NCBI GenBank assembly: GCA_963662865.1
Contig: OY759969.1
Coordinates: 1,612,001-1,676,000 of the forward strand
Direction: 5' to 3'
Length of the DNA: 64,000 bases
Source of the DNA: JAJDYQ01 sp963662865
Lineage (GTDB): Bacteria > Pseudomonadota > Gammaproteobacteria > JAJDYQ01
Below are positions 7,388 to 16,432 of the stretch, in pieces. Each line of letters opens with the position of its first letter. Position 1 is the stretch's first letter. The position numbers were made by a program, and so were the translations under genes. The notes beneath the pieces were generated by a model. It saw only the letters and a list, made by a program, of their open reading frames with translations, ran no database searches and had not been told where the DNA came from.

Positions 7388-8707
7388 TCAGGTGTGTAAT
7401 ACTGCGGCCTTTTTTATCTTGTCCATGTTATCTTCTTCACGGACGTAAACCGGAAATGAATGACACAGAGCACGGACTTTTTCACTGACACTGCTCAGAA
7501 CGGCGTCATCAACCTTGTTACCGGTCGCAAGGCAGTCAATGATGTCACACATCCAGTGTGTAAGATTCCGTGCCTCAGCCTCAACAAAACCACGCGTCGT
7601 AATGGCCGGCGTACCGATACGAATACCACTGGTGACAAAAGGCGATTGAGGGTCATTCGGAACGGCATTTTTATTCACGGTAATCCCCACAGAACCCAAA
7701 GTTTCTTCAATTGCCTTACCCGTCAGGCCCTTGTTAATGAAACTCAGCAGCAATAAATGATTATCAGTACCACCGGAAATAACGTCATAACCGCGCTCCA
7801 TAAAAATACCTGCCATAATCCTGGCATTCGCGATCACCTGCTGCTGGTAAACGACAAAATCAGGCGACATCGCTTCCTTCAATGCAACCGCTTTGGCGGC
7901 TATGACGTGCATTAGCGGGCCGCCCTGTATGCCAGGGAAAACTCGGGAATTGAGCTTCTTTTCAATTTCTTCATTTGCCCTGGCCATAATCAGGCCACCA
8001 CGCGGACCGCGCAGTGTTTTGTGTGTCGTCGTCGTGGTCACATCGGCTATTTGAACCGGACTGGGGTAGGCTCCGGTCGCAACCAGACCGGCAACGTGGG
8101 CCATATCGACAACGAGGTAGGCACCAACGCTATCTGCAATTTCACGGAAACGCTGCCAGTCTACGATACGGGAATAGGCGGAAAAGCCAGCGATAATAAC
8201 CTTTGGTTTGTGCTCTTTAGCGAGCGCTTGCACCTGATCGTAGTCAATTTCCTGAGTGTCTTTGGTCAGCCCATATTGCACCGCATTAAATATCAGGCCG
8301 GAAATATTCAGTTTCATACCGTGTGTGAGATGCCCTCCTTCTGCCAGGCTCATTCCCAACAGCGTGTCACCAGGCTTCATCAGCGCCAGATAGGCTGCCG
8401 CATTCGCCTGCGAACCTGAGTGTGGCTGAACATTGACATAATCCGCACCAAATAGCTCTTTTGCGCGGTCAATCGCCAACTGTTCCGCAACATCGACATA
8501 TTCACAGCCGCCATAGTATCGTTTGCCCGGATAGCCCTCGGCATACTTATTGGTCAGTTGCGAACCCTGCGCCTGCATAACGCATGGGCTGCAATAGTTT
8601 TCCGAAGCAATCAGCTCAATATGATCTTCCTGGCGCTGTTCTTCGCTGAGTATGGCTCGCCAGATCGGCTTATCAAAACCTTCAATAGTATCGTTCACAG
8701 AAAACAT
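7388..8707 (-). CDS. glyA: Serine hydroxymethyltransferase
   Basis: PLP enzyme interconverting serine and glycine with tetrahydrofolate, the main source of one-carbon units. 439 residues from the ATG at 8707, which follows AGGGGA and gives MFSVNDTIEGFD; the frame is open 26 codons further upstream but lacks family similarity there. Motifs: ELIASENY, GYPGKRYYGGCE, NVQPHSGSQAN, and the PLP lysine in VTTTTTHKTLRGPRGG. It is first gene of the glyA-nrdR-rib-nusB operon. It complements the glycine cleavage operon at 30-35 kb. Confidence 0.96.
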   Translation of the reverse strand: MFSVNDTIEGFDKPIWRAILSEEQRQEDHIELIASENYCSPCVMQAQGSQLTNKYAEGYPGKRYYGGCEYVDVAEQLAIDRAKELFGADYVNVQPHSGSQANAAAYLALMKPGDTLLGMSLAEGGHLTHGMKLNISGLIFNAVQYGLTKDTQEIDYDQVQALAKEHKPKVIIAGFSAYSRIVDWQRFREIADSVGAYLVVDMAHVAGLVATGAYPSPVQIADVTTTTTHKTLRGPRGGLIMARANEEIEKKLNSRVFPGIQGGPLMHVIAAKAVALKEAMSPDFVVYQQQVIANARIMAGIFMERGYDVISGGTDNHLLLLSFINKGLTGKAIEETLGSVGITVNKNAVPNDPQSPFVTSGIRIGTPAITTRGFVEAEARNLTHWMCDIIDCLATGNKVDDAVLSSVSEKVRALCHSFPVYVREEDNMDKIKKAAVLHT

Positions 8708-8834
8708 GAAAAAATCCCCTACGCTCGAAATAGACAGCGAAATTGGTAAGAATTGGAATAATAACGGATTTGGTTCAAAAATCACTCCAAAATCACGATG
8801 AATATGTTATTCAAGGAAACAAAGCATGAATTGT

Positions 8835-9800
8835 TTATCCGGCTGATTGGTCTCTGCCATAAGCAATCATTGCTTCGACCACCGCCGTCCAGGTGGTTGC
8901 GATATTGTCTCGATTATAACCACCGCCTCCCATTACCAGTAATCGCCCCTGACAATATTCGTCGGCGATCCGGCAGAGGCTGGCGGTAGCCTGCGCATGG
9001 GCCCGATGGGTAAATCGCATGTGGGTGATAGGATCTCCATCAATACTGTCGGCACCGGCTTGCAGGAGGATAAATTGCGGACGATGGCAATGTAGATAGC
9101 TCTCAATCTGCTTCCAGTAAATCCCGAAAACGTCATCACTGGAGTTTGGAGGCGCCGGCAGATTCAGCTTCATCCCTTTTGCATTGCCCAGCCCTGTCTC
9201 CTCAATTGCACCGGTACCCGGATAAAGAAATTGTCCGTCTTCATGAATATCGGCAAAAAGCACCCGCGGGTCATCCTGAAAGCTGTAAAAAACACCGTCA
9301 CCATGATGGGCATCGATATCAACATAGGCAATACGATCCAGGCCGAATTCATCAAGCAAGGTTTCGATGACTACCCCGCAGTCATTAAAGACACAAAAGC
9401 CCGAAGCACTGTCGCGCCGTGCGTGATGCAAACCGGAAATTGGTATAAACGCACGCTCAATTTCGCCACTCATTATTGAGCGAACCGCTGATAACGCCGT
9501 ACCAACAACCGTCGCGGCGGCCTCATAAACTCCCCTGAAAGCCGGTGTATCCCCGCCGTCCAGATAGCCTTCACCGGTGCCAGACTTTTCTTTTACCAGT
9601 TCGACATACTCATGCACGTGAAAGCGCTCAATCTCATTCTGGCTCGCCTTCTCCGGTGATCGTTCACTGACGAGCCGGTCCAGGCCATTCTGCCGATAAC
9701 GTGCCTCGAATACCCCCATACGATCCGGACCGAAAGGATGGTTTTCTCCAAAACCATAGCTCGCTAATTCTTCGCCAAGGTAAACCGCTACATTAAACAT
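8835..9800 (-). CDS. Histone deacetylase-like (AcuC/HDAC family) hydrolase
   Basis: Zinc-dependent deacetylase-fold enzyme; bacterial members remove acetyl groups from polyamines, acetoin-pathway proteins or other amides. Signatures present: the active-site histidine pair in GLHHARRDSASGFCVFND, the metal ligands in YVDIDAHHGDGVFY, LQAGADSIDGDP, and the terminal GGGGYN with the catalytic tyrosine. An ATG at 9800 gives MFNVAVYLGEEL and 321 residues; an alternative ATG at 9854 adds 18 residues not typical of the family. It is a monocistronic gene diverging from ffh. The substrate cannot be read from the sequence. Confidence 0.85.
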   Translation of the reverse strand: MFNVAVYLGEELASYGFGENHPFGPDRMGVFEARYRQNGLDRLVSERSPEKASQNEIERFHVHEYVELVKEKSGTGEGYLDGGDTPAFRGVYEAAATVVGTALSAVRSIMSGEIERAFIPISGLHHARRDSASGFCVFNDCGVVIETLLDEFGLDRIAYVDIDAHHGDGVFYSFQDDPRVLFADIHEDGQFLYPGTGAIEETGLGNAKGMKLNLPAPPNSSDDVFGIYWKQIESYLHCHRPQFILLQAGADSIDGDPITHMRFTHRAHAQATASLCRIADEYCQGRLLVMGGGGYNRDNIATTWTAVVEAMIAYGRDQSAG

Positions 9801-9975
9801 AGTTATCCATGCCGGACTGATCCCCAAAACTGCTTTTGATTCTATAGAACGCACCCGCAGTGCGCCAGGATTATCCGAATTGAGACCATATGTGGCTTGC
9901 CAAATAGTCTGCGTGAGTTGCTAATCCAGTTTGACTAATGTCTGGCAGAACAAAGGTACCGGTATCATACAAACT

Positions 9976-10004
9976 CTGACTTGATCAGGGTTTACCTATA
10001 TAAT
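9976..10004 (+). promoter_or_regulatory. Promoter of ffh
   Basis: CTGACT (9976-9981) and a perfect TATAAT (9999-10004) are spaced by 17 bases, ending 32 bases before the ffh start codon. It is a good sigma70 match in the right place for a housekeeping gene. Confidence 0.6.
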
Positions 10005-10036
10005 CACCTCTCTTATCGCTCAATCCGGTTATTTTC

Positions 10037-11398
10037 ATGTTCGATAAACTTGCTGAACGCCTGTCAGAGGTCACTCGCCAGCTACGCGGACAAGCCAGGA
10101 TTACGGAAACCAATATCCAGGACGGCCTGCGGGAAGTACGAGTGGCCTTGTTAGAGGCCGATGTCGCCTTACCCGTTGTCAAGGTTCTGATAGAAAAAAT
10201 CCAGGGGCGTGCAGTAGGCCAGAAAGTTCTGCAAAGCCTGACTCCCGGTCAGGCATTGATCAAGATAGTGCAGGACGAGCTCGTTACCGTCATGGGGGAG
10301 GCTAATGAACAACTCTCACTCAATATCGCACCACCTGCCGTTGTGCTGGTGGCCGGCCTGCAGGGGGCGGGTAAAACGACTTCGGTTGCCAAACTCGCCC
10401 ACTTTCTCAGGGAAAGGCACAAGAAGAAGGTTATGACGGTAAGCTGTGACATCTATCGTCCCGCAGCGATTGATCAGCTACAGATACTCTCGGCGGAGGC
10501 CGGTGCCGAATTCTTCCCATCCACAAGCAAAGATAAACCGGCCAAAATCGTAAAAAATGCGATCAAGCAGGCCAGAGTATCGACTGCCGATGTTCTGTTG
10601 GTGGATACCGCCGGTCGCCTGCACGTTGATGAGGAAATGATGGACGAGATCAGGCAACTGCACTCGACCTGTAATCCCGTGGAAACCCTGTTTGTCATTG
10701 ACAGCATGACCGGTCAGGACGCCGTCAATACGGCCAGGGCGTTTAATGATGCCTTGCCACTCACCGGTATTATATTGACAAAGGCAGATGGCGATGCTCG
10801 CGGCGGTGCGGCACTATCTGCCCGTTACATTACGGGTAAGCCCATCAAATTTATTGGGGTGGGTGAGAAAATCGCAGCCCTGGAACCGTTCCATCCGGAC
10901 CGAATCGCATCCCGCATTCTGGGCATGGGCGATGTAGTCAGTCTGGTCGAAGAAGTTCAGCAGAAGGTTGACCATGAAAAGGCCGCCAGGCTGGCGAGGA
11001 AAATAAAGAGGGGCAAGGCCTTTGACCTGGAAGACTTACGTGACCAACTGCAACAAATGCTGGGAATGGGAGGTCTGAGTACCTTGATGGATAAACTGCC
11101 CGGTATGGGACGGGTACCGGAAGCCGCCAAGGAACAGATGAATGACAGGCAACTAAGGCATATGGTTGCGATTATCAGTTCGATGACGCCGAAAGAAAGG
11201 CGCATTCCTACCCTGATTAACGGTTCCCGTCGTAAACGTATAGCACAGGGCTCAGGTACCACCATTCAGCAGGTAAATCAGGTGATGAAACAATATAAGC
11301 AAATGTCAAAGATGATGAAAAAGATGGGCAAGGGCGGCGGCATGGCTAAGTTAATGCGGGGACTGGGCAGTAAAATACCGGGGAGTACGCCACTTTAG
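10037..11398 (+). CDS. ffh: Signal recognition particle protein Ffh
   Basis: SRP GTPase that binds signal sequences through 4.5S RNA and delivers ribosomes to FtsY. 453 residues: N domain helices (about 1-90), G domain with P-loop GLQGAGKTTSVAKLA, DTAGRLHVDEEMM, TKADGDARGGAALS, and a methionine-rich M domain (about 300-450; MLGMGG, KQMSKMMKKMGKGGGM). It starts at ATG 10037 behind a clear promoter. The typical downstream partner rpsP is not next to it here. Confidence 0.97.
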   Translation: MFDKLAERLSEVTRQLRGQARITETNIQDGLREVRVALLEADVALPVVKVLIEKIQGRAVGQKVLQSLTPGQALIKIVQDELVTVMGEANEQLSLNIAPPAVVLVAGLQGAGKTTSVAKLAHFLRERHKKKVMTVSCDIYRPAAIDQLQILSAEAGAEFFPSTSKDKPAKIVKNAIKQARVSTADVLLVDTAGRLHVDEEMMDEIRQLHSTCNPVETLFVIDSMTGQDAVNTARAFNDALPLTGIILTKADGDARGGAALSARYITGKPIKFIGVGEKIAALEPFHPDRIASRILGMGDVVSLVEEVQQKVDHEKAARLARKIKRGKAFDLEDLRDQLQQMLGMGGLSTLMDKLPGMGRVPEAAKEQMNDRQLRHMVAIISSMTPKERRIPTLINGSRRKRIAQGSGTTIQQVNQVMKQYKQMSKMMKKMGKGGGMAKLMRGLGSKIPGSTPL

Positions 11399-11480
11399 GG
11401 CCTCACAATTATGGCAAGAATCGTTCTTGAATCAGGACGTTTAGCGCCTAACCTTCAGGTCAATAATCGGAGCAATAACT

Positions 11481-11987
11481 ATGCTAAAACTCATTCGGAT
11501 AATTTCTTTTGTGGGACTGGCTGCAGCCGGCGTTGGACCCGTTCACGCATGGTGGGACGAAAATAGCGGTGACTGGAAAAACTACCGCGAAAATAGCGAT
11601 GCCCGCGGATATGGCTGGCGGAGGCACCCAGTCTCCGGTGAAGGCTGGAAACCCTGGAAAGACCGAATGTGGCAAGACTGGCGCGCACCATGGAGTCATG
11701 ATGGTAGCCGCTGGGGGGCAGGGCCATGGAGCTCTTTTGGTGAGTCCTTCGGTGATCTGATGGGAGAAGTCGAAGTTGATGCCAATGTCAGGGTCAAAGG
11801 TAAGACGTCCGGCAGTGGTGAAACCGAGGGTGAAATCTGGAATTATGGTTATTCCAATAACTACAGGGGGCACCCGTCACCATATCCTTACGGGCCTGTG
11901 TCGTATCCTTACGGGCCTTACACAGGACCCTATCCTTATTACCGACCACAGGCTGCTCCATATGCGCCATATCCCCCACGACACTAG
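11481..11987 (+). CDS. Secreted aromatic/Pro/Gly-rich protein, sulfur-globule-protein-like
   Basis: 168 residues with a signal peptide (about 1-23, cleavage after VHA). The mature part is rich in tryptophan, tyrosine, glycine and proline: a W-rich segment (WWDENSGDW, WKPWKDRMWQDW), a FGESFGDLMGEVEVDANVRV strand-like centre, and a C-terminal tail of PYPYGP-type repeats. This composition and order resemble the structural sulfur globule proteins of sulfur-oxidising gammaproteobacteria, which coat stored sulfur. The match is by pattern only; it could also be another secreted or cell-surface protein. GGAG lies ten bases before the ATG. It is 82 bases after ffh and convergent with thiC. Confidence 0.5.
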   Translation: MLKLIRIISFVGLAAAGVGPVHAWWDENSGDWKNYRENSDARGYGWRRHPVSGEGWKPWKDRMWQDWRAPWSHDGSRWGAGPWSSFGESFGDLMGEVEVDANVRVKGKTSGSGETEGEIWNYGYSNNYRGHPSPYPYGPVSYPYGPYTGPYPYYRPQAAPYAPYPPRH

Positions 11988-12058
11988 CAGGCTGTTGAAA
12001 TTCTACTCATGCAGCATGATACGGCGTTAAAAAAGTTCCGTTGCCCCCTGTCCGCAGG

Positions 12059-13948
12059 CTACAGCTCTTTATATAGTTCACCGCCCTGATGCAAAAATTC
12101 CCGCGCCTTTTCTTCCATGCCCAGCTCAATCGCGTCTGTTTCCGGCATACCATGCTTGGCCGCATAGTCGCGCACATCCTGGGTGATTTTCATAGAGCAG
12201 AAATTCGGTCCGCACATGGAGCAGAAATGCGCCGCCTTGTGCGCCTGCTTTGGCATGGTTTCATCGTGAAATTCACGCGCCTTTTCCGGGTCGAGCGACA
12301 GATTGAACTGGTCTTCCCAGCGAAATTCGAAACGCGCCTTGGATAAGGCGTTATCTCGTAGCTGCGCACCAGGGAAACCCTTCGCCAGATCGGCCGCATG
12401 CGCTGCGAGCCTGTAAGTAATAATCCCTTCGCGGACATCCCCCTTGTTTGGCAACCCCAAGTGTTCCTTTGGTGTTACATAGCAGAGCATAGCTGTGCCA
12501 TACCAACCTATCTGCGCCGCCCCGATACCTGAGGTAATGTGGTCATAGCCCGGCGCAATATCGGTTGTCAGCGGGCCAAGGGTATAGAACGGCGCCTCGA
12601 AACAGTCCTGGAGCTGCTTGTCCATGTTTTCTTTAATCATTTGCATCGGCACGTGCCCGGGACCTTCGATCATCACCTGACAGTCATGCCCCCAGGCCCT
12701 CTCGGCAAGTTCACCCAGCGTTTCAAGCTCGCTGAACTGGGCGGCGTCATTAGCATCCGCGACCGAACCTGGACGGAGTCCGTCGCCGAGAGAAAAGGAT
12801 ACGTCATAGGCCTGCATGATTTCGCAGATTTCGTCGAAGTGCGTATACAGGAAGCTTTCCTTATGGTGTGCCAGACACCACTTCGCCATGATCGAACCAC
12901 CACGCGAAACAATGCCGGTAACACGCTTTGCCGTCAGCGGGACATATCGCAGCCTGACCCCCGCATGAATGGTGAAATAATCCACTCCCTGCTCGGCCTG
13001 CTCAATCAAGGTATCCTTGAACAATTCCCAGGTCAGTTCCTCAGCCTTGCCATTGACCCTTTCCAAGGCCTGATAAATCGGCACGGTACCGACCGGGATG
13101 GGTGAGTTGCGCAGAATCCATTCGCGGGTTTCATGGATATTTCTGCCGGTTGACAAATCCATCAGCGTGTCGCCTCCCCAACGGGCCGACCAGACCATTT
13201 TTTCCACTTCCTCTCCAATGGAAGACGCCACGGCTGAATTACCGATATTGGTATTGATCTTGACACGGAAATTACGCCCGATAATCATCGGTTCCAGTTC
13301 CGGATGGTTGATATTGGCCGGGATAATGGCCCTGCCTCGGGCCACTTCGTCACGCACAAATTCCGGTGTAATCTCATCCGGGATGGATGCTCCAAAGTCC
13401 TGACCCGGATGCTGCCTCAGCAGGGGCTCGTATCGGCTATCGGCCTTGAACTCCTGTAGTCGCTGATTTTCTCGAATCGCCACATACTCCATTTCCGGCG
13501 TAATGATGCCCTTCCTGGCGTAGTACATTTGCGTGACGTTCATGCCTGATCTGGCCTGGCGCGGCTGCCTCAGATGTTCAAAGCGCAGATTCGCCAGCGC
13601 AGGATCCGACTGGCGGGAACGGCTAAATTCGGACGTTGGCTGTTGCAGTAGTTCGGTATCGCCGCGTTCCTCAATCCAGCGGCTTCTAACGCCGCGCAAT
13701 CCCTCCAGTAGATTGATCTCGATATCCGGGTCGCTATAGGGACCGGAAGTATCATAAACCGTAACCGGCGGATTCTCTGCAATACCCCTGTCCGTATGCG
13801 TGGGCGTCAGCATAATTTCCCGCATGGGGACGCGAATATCCTCCCGCGAACCCTCAATATAGATTTTCCTTGAATTGGCGAACGGCCGGGTAACGTCTTT
13901 TGAAACCTGTACGGCCTTGCGGATAAAGTTCTCAGGTATTGCGCTCAT
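12059..13948 (-). CDS. thiC: Phosphomethylpyrimidine synthase ThiC
   Basis: Radical-SAM enzyme converting aminoimidazole ribotide to the hydroxymethylpyrimidine phosphate of thiamine. 629 residues from ATG 13948 (MSAIPENFIRKAV), the usual length. The longer open frame upstream is leader sequence. Features: N-terminal ThiC-associated region, the barrel (DTLMDLSTGRNIHETREWI, GTVPIYQAL, IEGPGHVPM), and the atypical C-terminal cluster motif CSMCGPNFCSM. No TPP riboswitch was recognised upstream. Confidence 0.97.
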   Translation of the reverse strand: MSAIPENFIRKAVQVSKDVTRPFANSRKIYIEGSREDIRVPMREIMLTPTHTDRGIAENPPVTVYDTSGPYSDPDIEINLLEGLRGVRSRWIEERGDTELLQQPTSEFSRSRQSDPALANLRFEHLRQPRQARSGMNVTQMYYARKGIITPEMEYVAIRENQRLQEFKADSRYEPLLRQHPGQDFGASIPDEITPEFVRDEVARGRAIIPANINHPELEPMIIGRNFRVKINTNIGNSAVASSIGEEVEKMVWSARWGGDTLMDLSTGRNIHETREWILRNSPIPVGTVPIYQALERVNGKAEELTWELFKDTLIEQAEQGVDYFTIHAGVRLRYVPLTAKRVTGIVSRGGSIMAKWCLAHHKESFLYTHFDEICEIMQAYDVSFSLGDGLRPGSVADANDAAQFSELETLGELAERAWGHDCQVMIEGPGHVPMQMIKENMDKQLQDCFEAPFYTLGPLTTDIAPGYDHITSGIGAAQIGWYGTAMLCYVTPKEHLGLPNKGDVREGIITYRLAAHAADLAKGFPGAQLRDNALSKARFEFRWEDQFNLSLDPEKAREFHDETMPKQAHKAAHFCSMCGPNFCSMKITQDVRDYAAKHGMPETDAIELGMEEKAREFLHQGGELYKEL

Positions 13949-14311
13949 ATATGGTTCACCTGTCAATAGCTTGTGGCCCGGGGAGGCATCATGACTCCCC
14001 GGCGCCGGAATAATCCGGACCAAATGTAAAAACCCTGTCAACCGAATTGGTGAGTGATTTACGCAAACCCGGGCCGGGATCCGCAAGGTATCCAAGTTAC
14101 CGGAGAATGGCAAGCCTCTATCCTGGGCCAGTACCCGGGATGAGACAAAATCAGCCGATCCCATAGACAGCTTCGTCAAGGCGACGCTCCGGGAAATGCC
14201 AGGGACATCGGGCTAAAAAATATAAAAAAGTTTTCTTGACTTAATAAATTTTATGATAGAATCATTGCGGTGTTAGGGTATTTTTTTGATCAATCAAGGA
14301 GGAAAACTTCG
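13949..14311. other. thiC leader / porin upstream region
   Basis: This intergenic stretch separates divergent thiC and the porin. On the thiC side a perfect 8-bp GC-rich stem (13978-14002, CCGGGGAG with CTCCCCGG) sits 30 bases before the thiC start, without a T-run. The hallmarks of a TPP riboswitch (CUGAGA and ACCUGAU...GGAUAAUGCC blocks) were not found by eye on the minus strand. The porin promoter occupies the other end. Confidence 0.6.
14236..14262 (+). promoter_or_regulatory. Probable porin promoter
   Basis: TTGACT (14236-14241) and TAGAAT (14257-14262) with a 15-base spacer (16 if read as CTTGAC) in a very AT-rich stretch, 50 bases before the porin ATG. Confidence 0.45.
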
Positions 14312-15679
14312 ATGAATCGCTTTTTTAACAATATTTTTATGACCTGCCTGTTGGCCTGTCTCCCGCTGGCGGTGTTATTGCCGGGAACCGTGCAGGCGCA
14401 GATGGTGCCCGAAGGGGGTGGCATGAAGCAGCAGCTTTCAGACAAGGGCTATAACTTTCGGTTATACGGCAAGTTCCGACCCAAGGTGTCCTTTCGCGAT
14501 GACGACGACGGCAATACAAGTACAACCGACATCCGCGACGATTCCTCGCGGCTCGGCATCCAGGGCAAAATTCCGATCAACGACCGGCTGACCGGGGTGT
14601 TGCGCGGCGAATGGCGAGTGGAGATCGGCGAAGATCGGGATCAGGACGGCAGAGGAGCCGGAGGATCTTTGGGTAATGCGCGTCTGGCCTATGCCGGTCT
14701 TGAGAGCAAGGACGCGGGTTTTCTGGGTATCGGCCAGCAGTGGAACCCGTATTATGACATCGTCGGCGAGCAGGTGGATGTCCTATACAATGCCTCCGAT
14801 ACTCCCGTTGGATATAATCGCGTCGAGGCTCCTTTTCGTACCAGTAACCTCGTCAAATATGCGCACAGCGTCGGGGCGTTCAAGTTCAGCGCCGGCCTGC
14901 AAGCGAACGGTGATGATAATACCGATGCGTTTACAGTCGGTTTAGGGCTTGATGTGGGTCGAGGCTACATCGGTATTGCTTACTTGCAGCAGGATATGGA
15001 CGGGGCTGACAGCTTTCAAACGGGGATTTTCACCGGTGCGGGTAGCAACACTATTGGCGCATCGGCTGGTCGTTTGCCCCAAGAAAGAGTACCTGCTGTT
15101 GACCCTGTGGCCCCTACTCCTGCTAACCCGTCAGGTACTCCTAGTAGCCCGGCTAGAAATGTTGACATTACAACTACTGGCCAGACGGGTATCGCTACAG
15201 CCATACCCGCGGCTGGCAATGCTCGGGCTATTCCTGTTGAAAATAATATCATCGTCGGCGATCTTCGCACCGGTGATCGTCAAACGAAGCACATTGGCAT
15301 CGGCGCCAGTTATAGTGTCACCGATGATTTCTATGTGAGCGCCCTCTATCAGGATGTATCCATTGATAACGATGCCCAGTCCTGCACCATCATCAGTGGT
15401 ACTAGATATTGTGTCGATAAACCCAACGACGACCCCTCCTCTCTCGACATCGCAGCGGTCTATTCCTTCGGTCACGGCATGAAGCTGTTGGCAGGGGCGT
15501 ACACTTATGACTCCGACAACAGCAGCGACGAGAAAGGCCTCACCCTCGGAATAGCCAAAAATCTGGCATCAGGTCTGGATATATATGTTGATTGGTTAAG
15601 AGAGGACCGCGATGACAGAGATGCCACTAATACAGTCAATTTTGGTGTCCGCTACAACTTTGATGTCGGCCTTCTGTAA
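14312..15679 (+). CDS. Outer-membrane porin (general Gram-negative porin type)
   Basis: 455 residues. Signal peptide about 1-30 (cleavage after VQA). Alternating beta-barrel strands begin NFRLYGKFRPKVSF, and the protein ends in the aromatic strand VNFGVRYNF plus a few residues. Family hallmarks include DDSSRLGIQGKIPI and RLAYAGLESKDAGFLGIGQQ. Residues of about 256-315 form a Pro/Ala/Thr-rich, strand-poor insertion (VDPVAPTPANPSGTPSSPAR), presumably a long extracellular loop. The ATG at 14312 follows AAGGAGG. It is followed by a strong terminator and two small coil-anchor genes. Confidence 0.85.
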   Translation: MNRFFNNIFMTCLLACLPLAVLLPGTVQAQMVPEGGGMKQQLSDKGYNFRLYGKFRPKVSFRDDDDGNTSTTDIRDDSSRLGIQGKIPINDRLTGVLRGEWRVEIGEDRDQDGRGAGGSLGNARLAYAGLESKDAGFLGIGQQWNPYYDIVGEQVDVLYNASDTPVGYNRVEAPFRTSNLVKYAHSVGAFKFSAGLQANGDDNTDAFTVGLGLDVGRGYIGIAYLQQDMDGADSFQTGIFTGAGSNTIGASAGRLPQERVPAVDPVAPTPANPSGTPSSPARNVDITTTGQTGIATAIPAAGNARAIPVENNIIVGDLRTGDRQTKHIGIGASYSVTDDFYVSALYQDVSIDNDAQSCTIISGTRYCVDKPNDDPSSLDIAAVYSFGHGMKLLAGAYTYDSDNSSDEKGLTLGIAKNLASGLDIYVDWLREDRDDRDATNTVNFGVRYNFDVGLL

Positions 15680-15736
15680 GCCGAACCGTTTGGCTTGAAA
15701 ATCAGGCGGAGGCAGCTTGCCTCGGCCCATGATTCA

Positions 15737-15770
15737 CGGGGACATGTCGATACATGTCCCCGTTTTTTTT
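15737..15770 (+). terminator. Rho-independent terminator of the porin gene
   Basis: Perfect 11-bp stem CGGGGACATGT with a four-base loop, followed by eight T residues, 57 bases after the porin stop. Confidence 0.93.
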
Positions 15771-15825
15771 GGGTCATGACACAGGAAAATTGACAACAAT
15801 CGCCAGGACCGCCACTATTAACTCC

Positions 15826-16065
15826 ATGAGCACCATCCACAAAGAGGTTTACGATGCGTTCCTGGAGGCCGGCACTTCGGAAGAGAAGGCCGAATCGGCC
15901 GCACACGCTATCGCCACAGTGCCTGAAGGCCTAGTCACCGAAGAATCGCTAAAATCGGCATTGTCCGAATTGAAGTACGAACTGAAGTACGAAATGTACC
16001 GACTTTTCACAACCGGAATCGGCGTGGTGCTCGCCGCCATCGCTGCGCTGGCCATCTTCAAATAG
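15826..16065 (+). CDS. Head-coil-anchor membrane protein A (79 aa)
   Basis: Small protein with three parts. A conserved helical head (KEVYDAFLEAGTSEEKAESA) is followed by a short charged stalk (SELKYELKYEMYRL) and a C-terminal hydrophobic anchor ending AIAALAIFK. It closely resembles the neighbour at 16110 and those at 25742 and 27640. The layout matches the DUF1640/CCDC90-like family of membrane-anchored coiled-coil proteins, whose bacterial role is unknown. ATG 15826 gives the conserved N-terminus; the frame is open back to 15754 but that includes terminator sequence. No clear Shine-Dalgarno is seen. Confidence 0.7.
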   Translation: MSTIHKEVYDAFLEAGTSEEKAESAAHAIATVPEGLVTEESLKSALSELKYELKYEMYRLFTTGIGVVLAAIAALAIFK

Positions 16066-16109
16066 AAAGAGAACTGACAAAACCGTCAAAATCTCCCACG
16101 ATCAACCCC

Positions 16110-16325
16110 ATGATCACCATTCAAAAAGAAGTTTACGATGCGTTCCTGGCCGCCGGTGTCCCGGAAGAGAAAGCGGATGCAGCAGCCCGAGCATTGGCCA
16201 GAAATCCCGATGACATGGCCACGAAAACCGACCTCGCCGAGCTTGAGGCACGCTTGACCTGGCGAATGGTGACTTTAACCGGACTGATACTAACCGCCAT
16301 CGCCGCCTTGGCCATCTTTAAATAA
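16110..16325 (+). CDS. Head-coil-anchor membrane protein B (71 aa)
   Basis: Tandem paralogue of the preceding gene, 44 bases downstream. Shared head (KEVYDAFLAAGVPEEKADAA), neck ATKTDLAELEARLTWRMV and anchor ending in AIAALAIFK, which is identical to A at the end. DNA identity continues into the 5' flank (both preceded by TGACAA...ATCA/TTAACYCC-ATGA), indicating duplication of the whole unit. The stalk is the shortest of the set, hardly two heptads. Probably tail-anchored in the inner membrane; function unknown. Confidence 0.7.
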   Translation: MITIQKEVYDAFLAAGVPEEKADAAARALARNPDDMATKTDLAELEARLTWRMVTLTGLILTAIAALAIFK

Positions 16326-16432
16326 GAACAGGATGCCAGCCTCCGGCAATGGGGCAACTGCATGTGTCTGCCTGCTGCGGGCAGGCCGGCCCTGCCAGCT
16401 TTCCTGTGTCATCCCTTTTTTTATGCCGGCGA

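Noticed and set aside
12539..13105. 188-residue frame antisense to thiC
   Set aside because: Shadow of thiC, no independent evidence.
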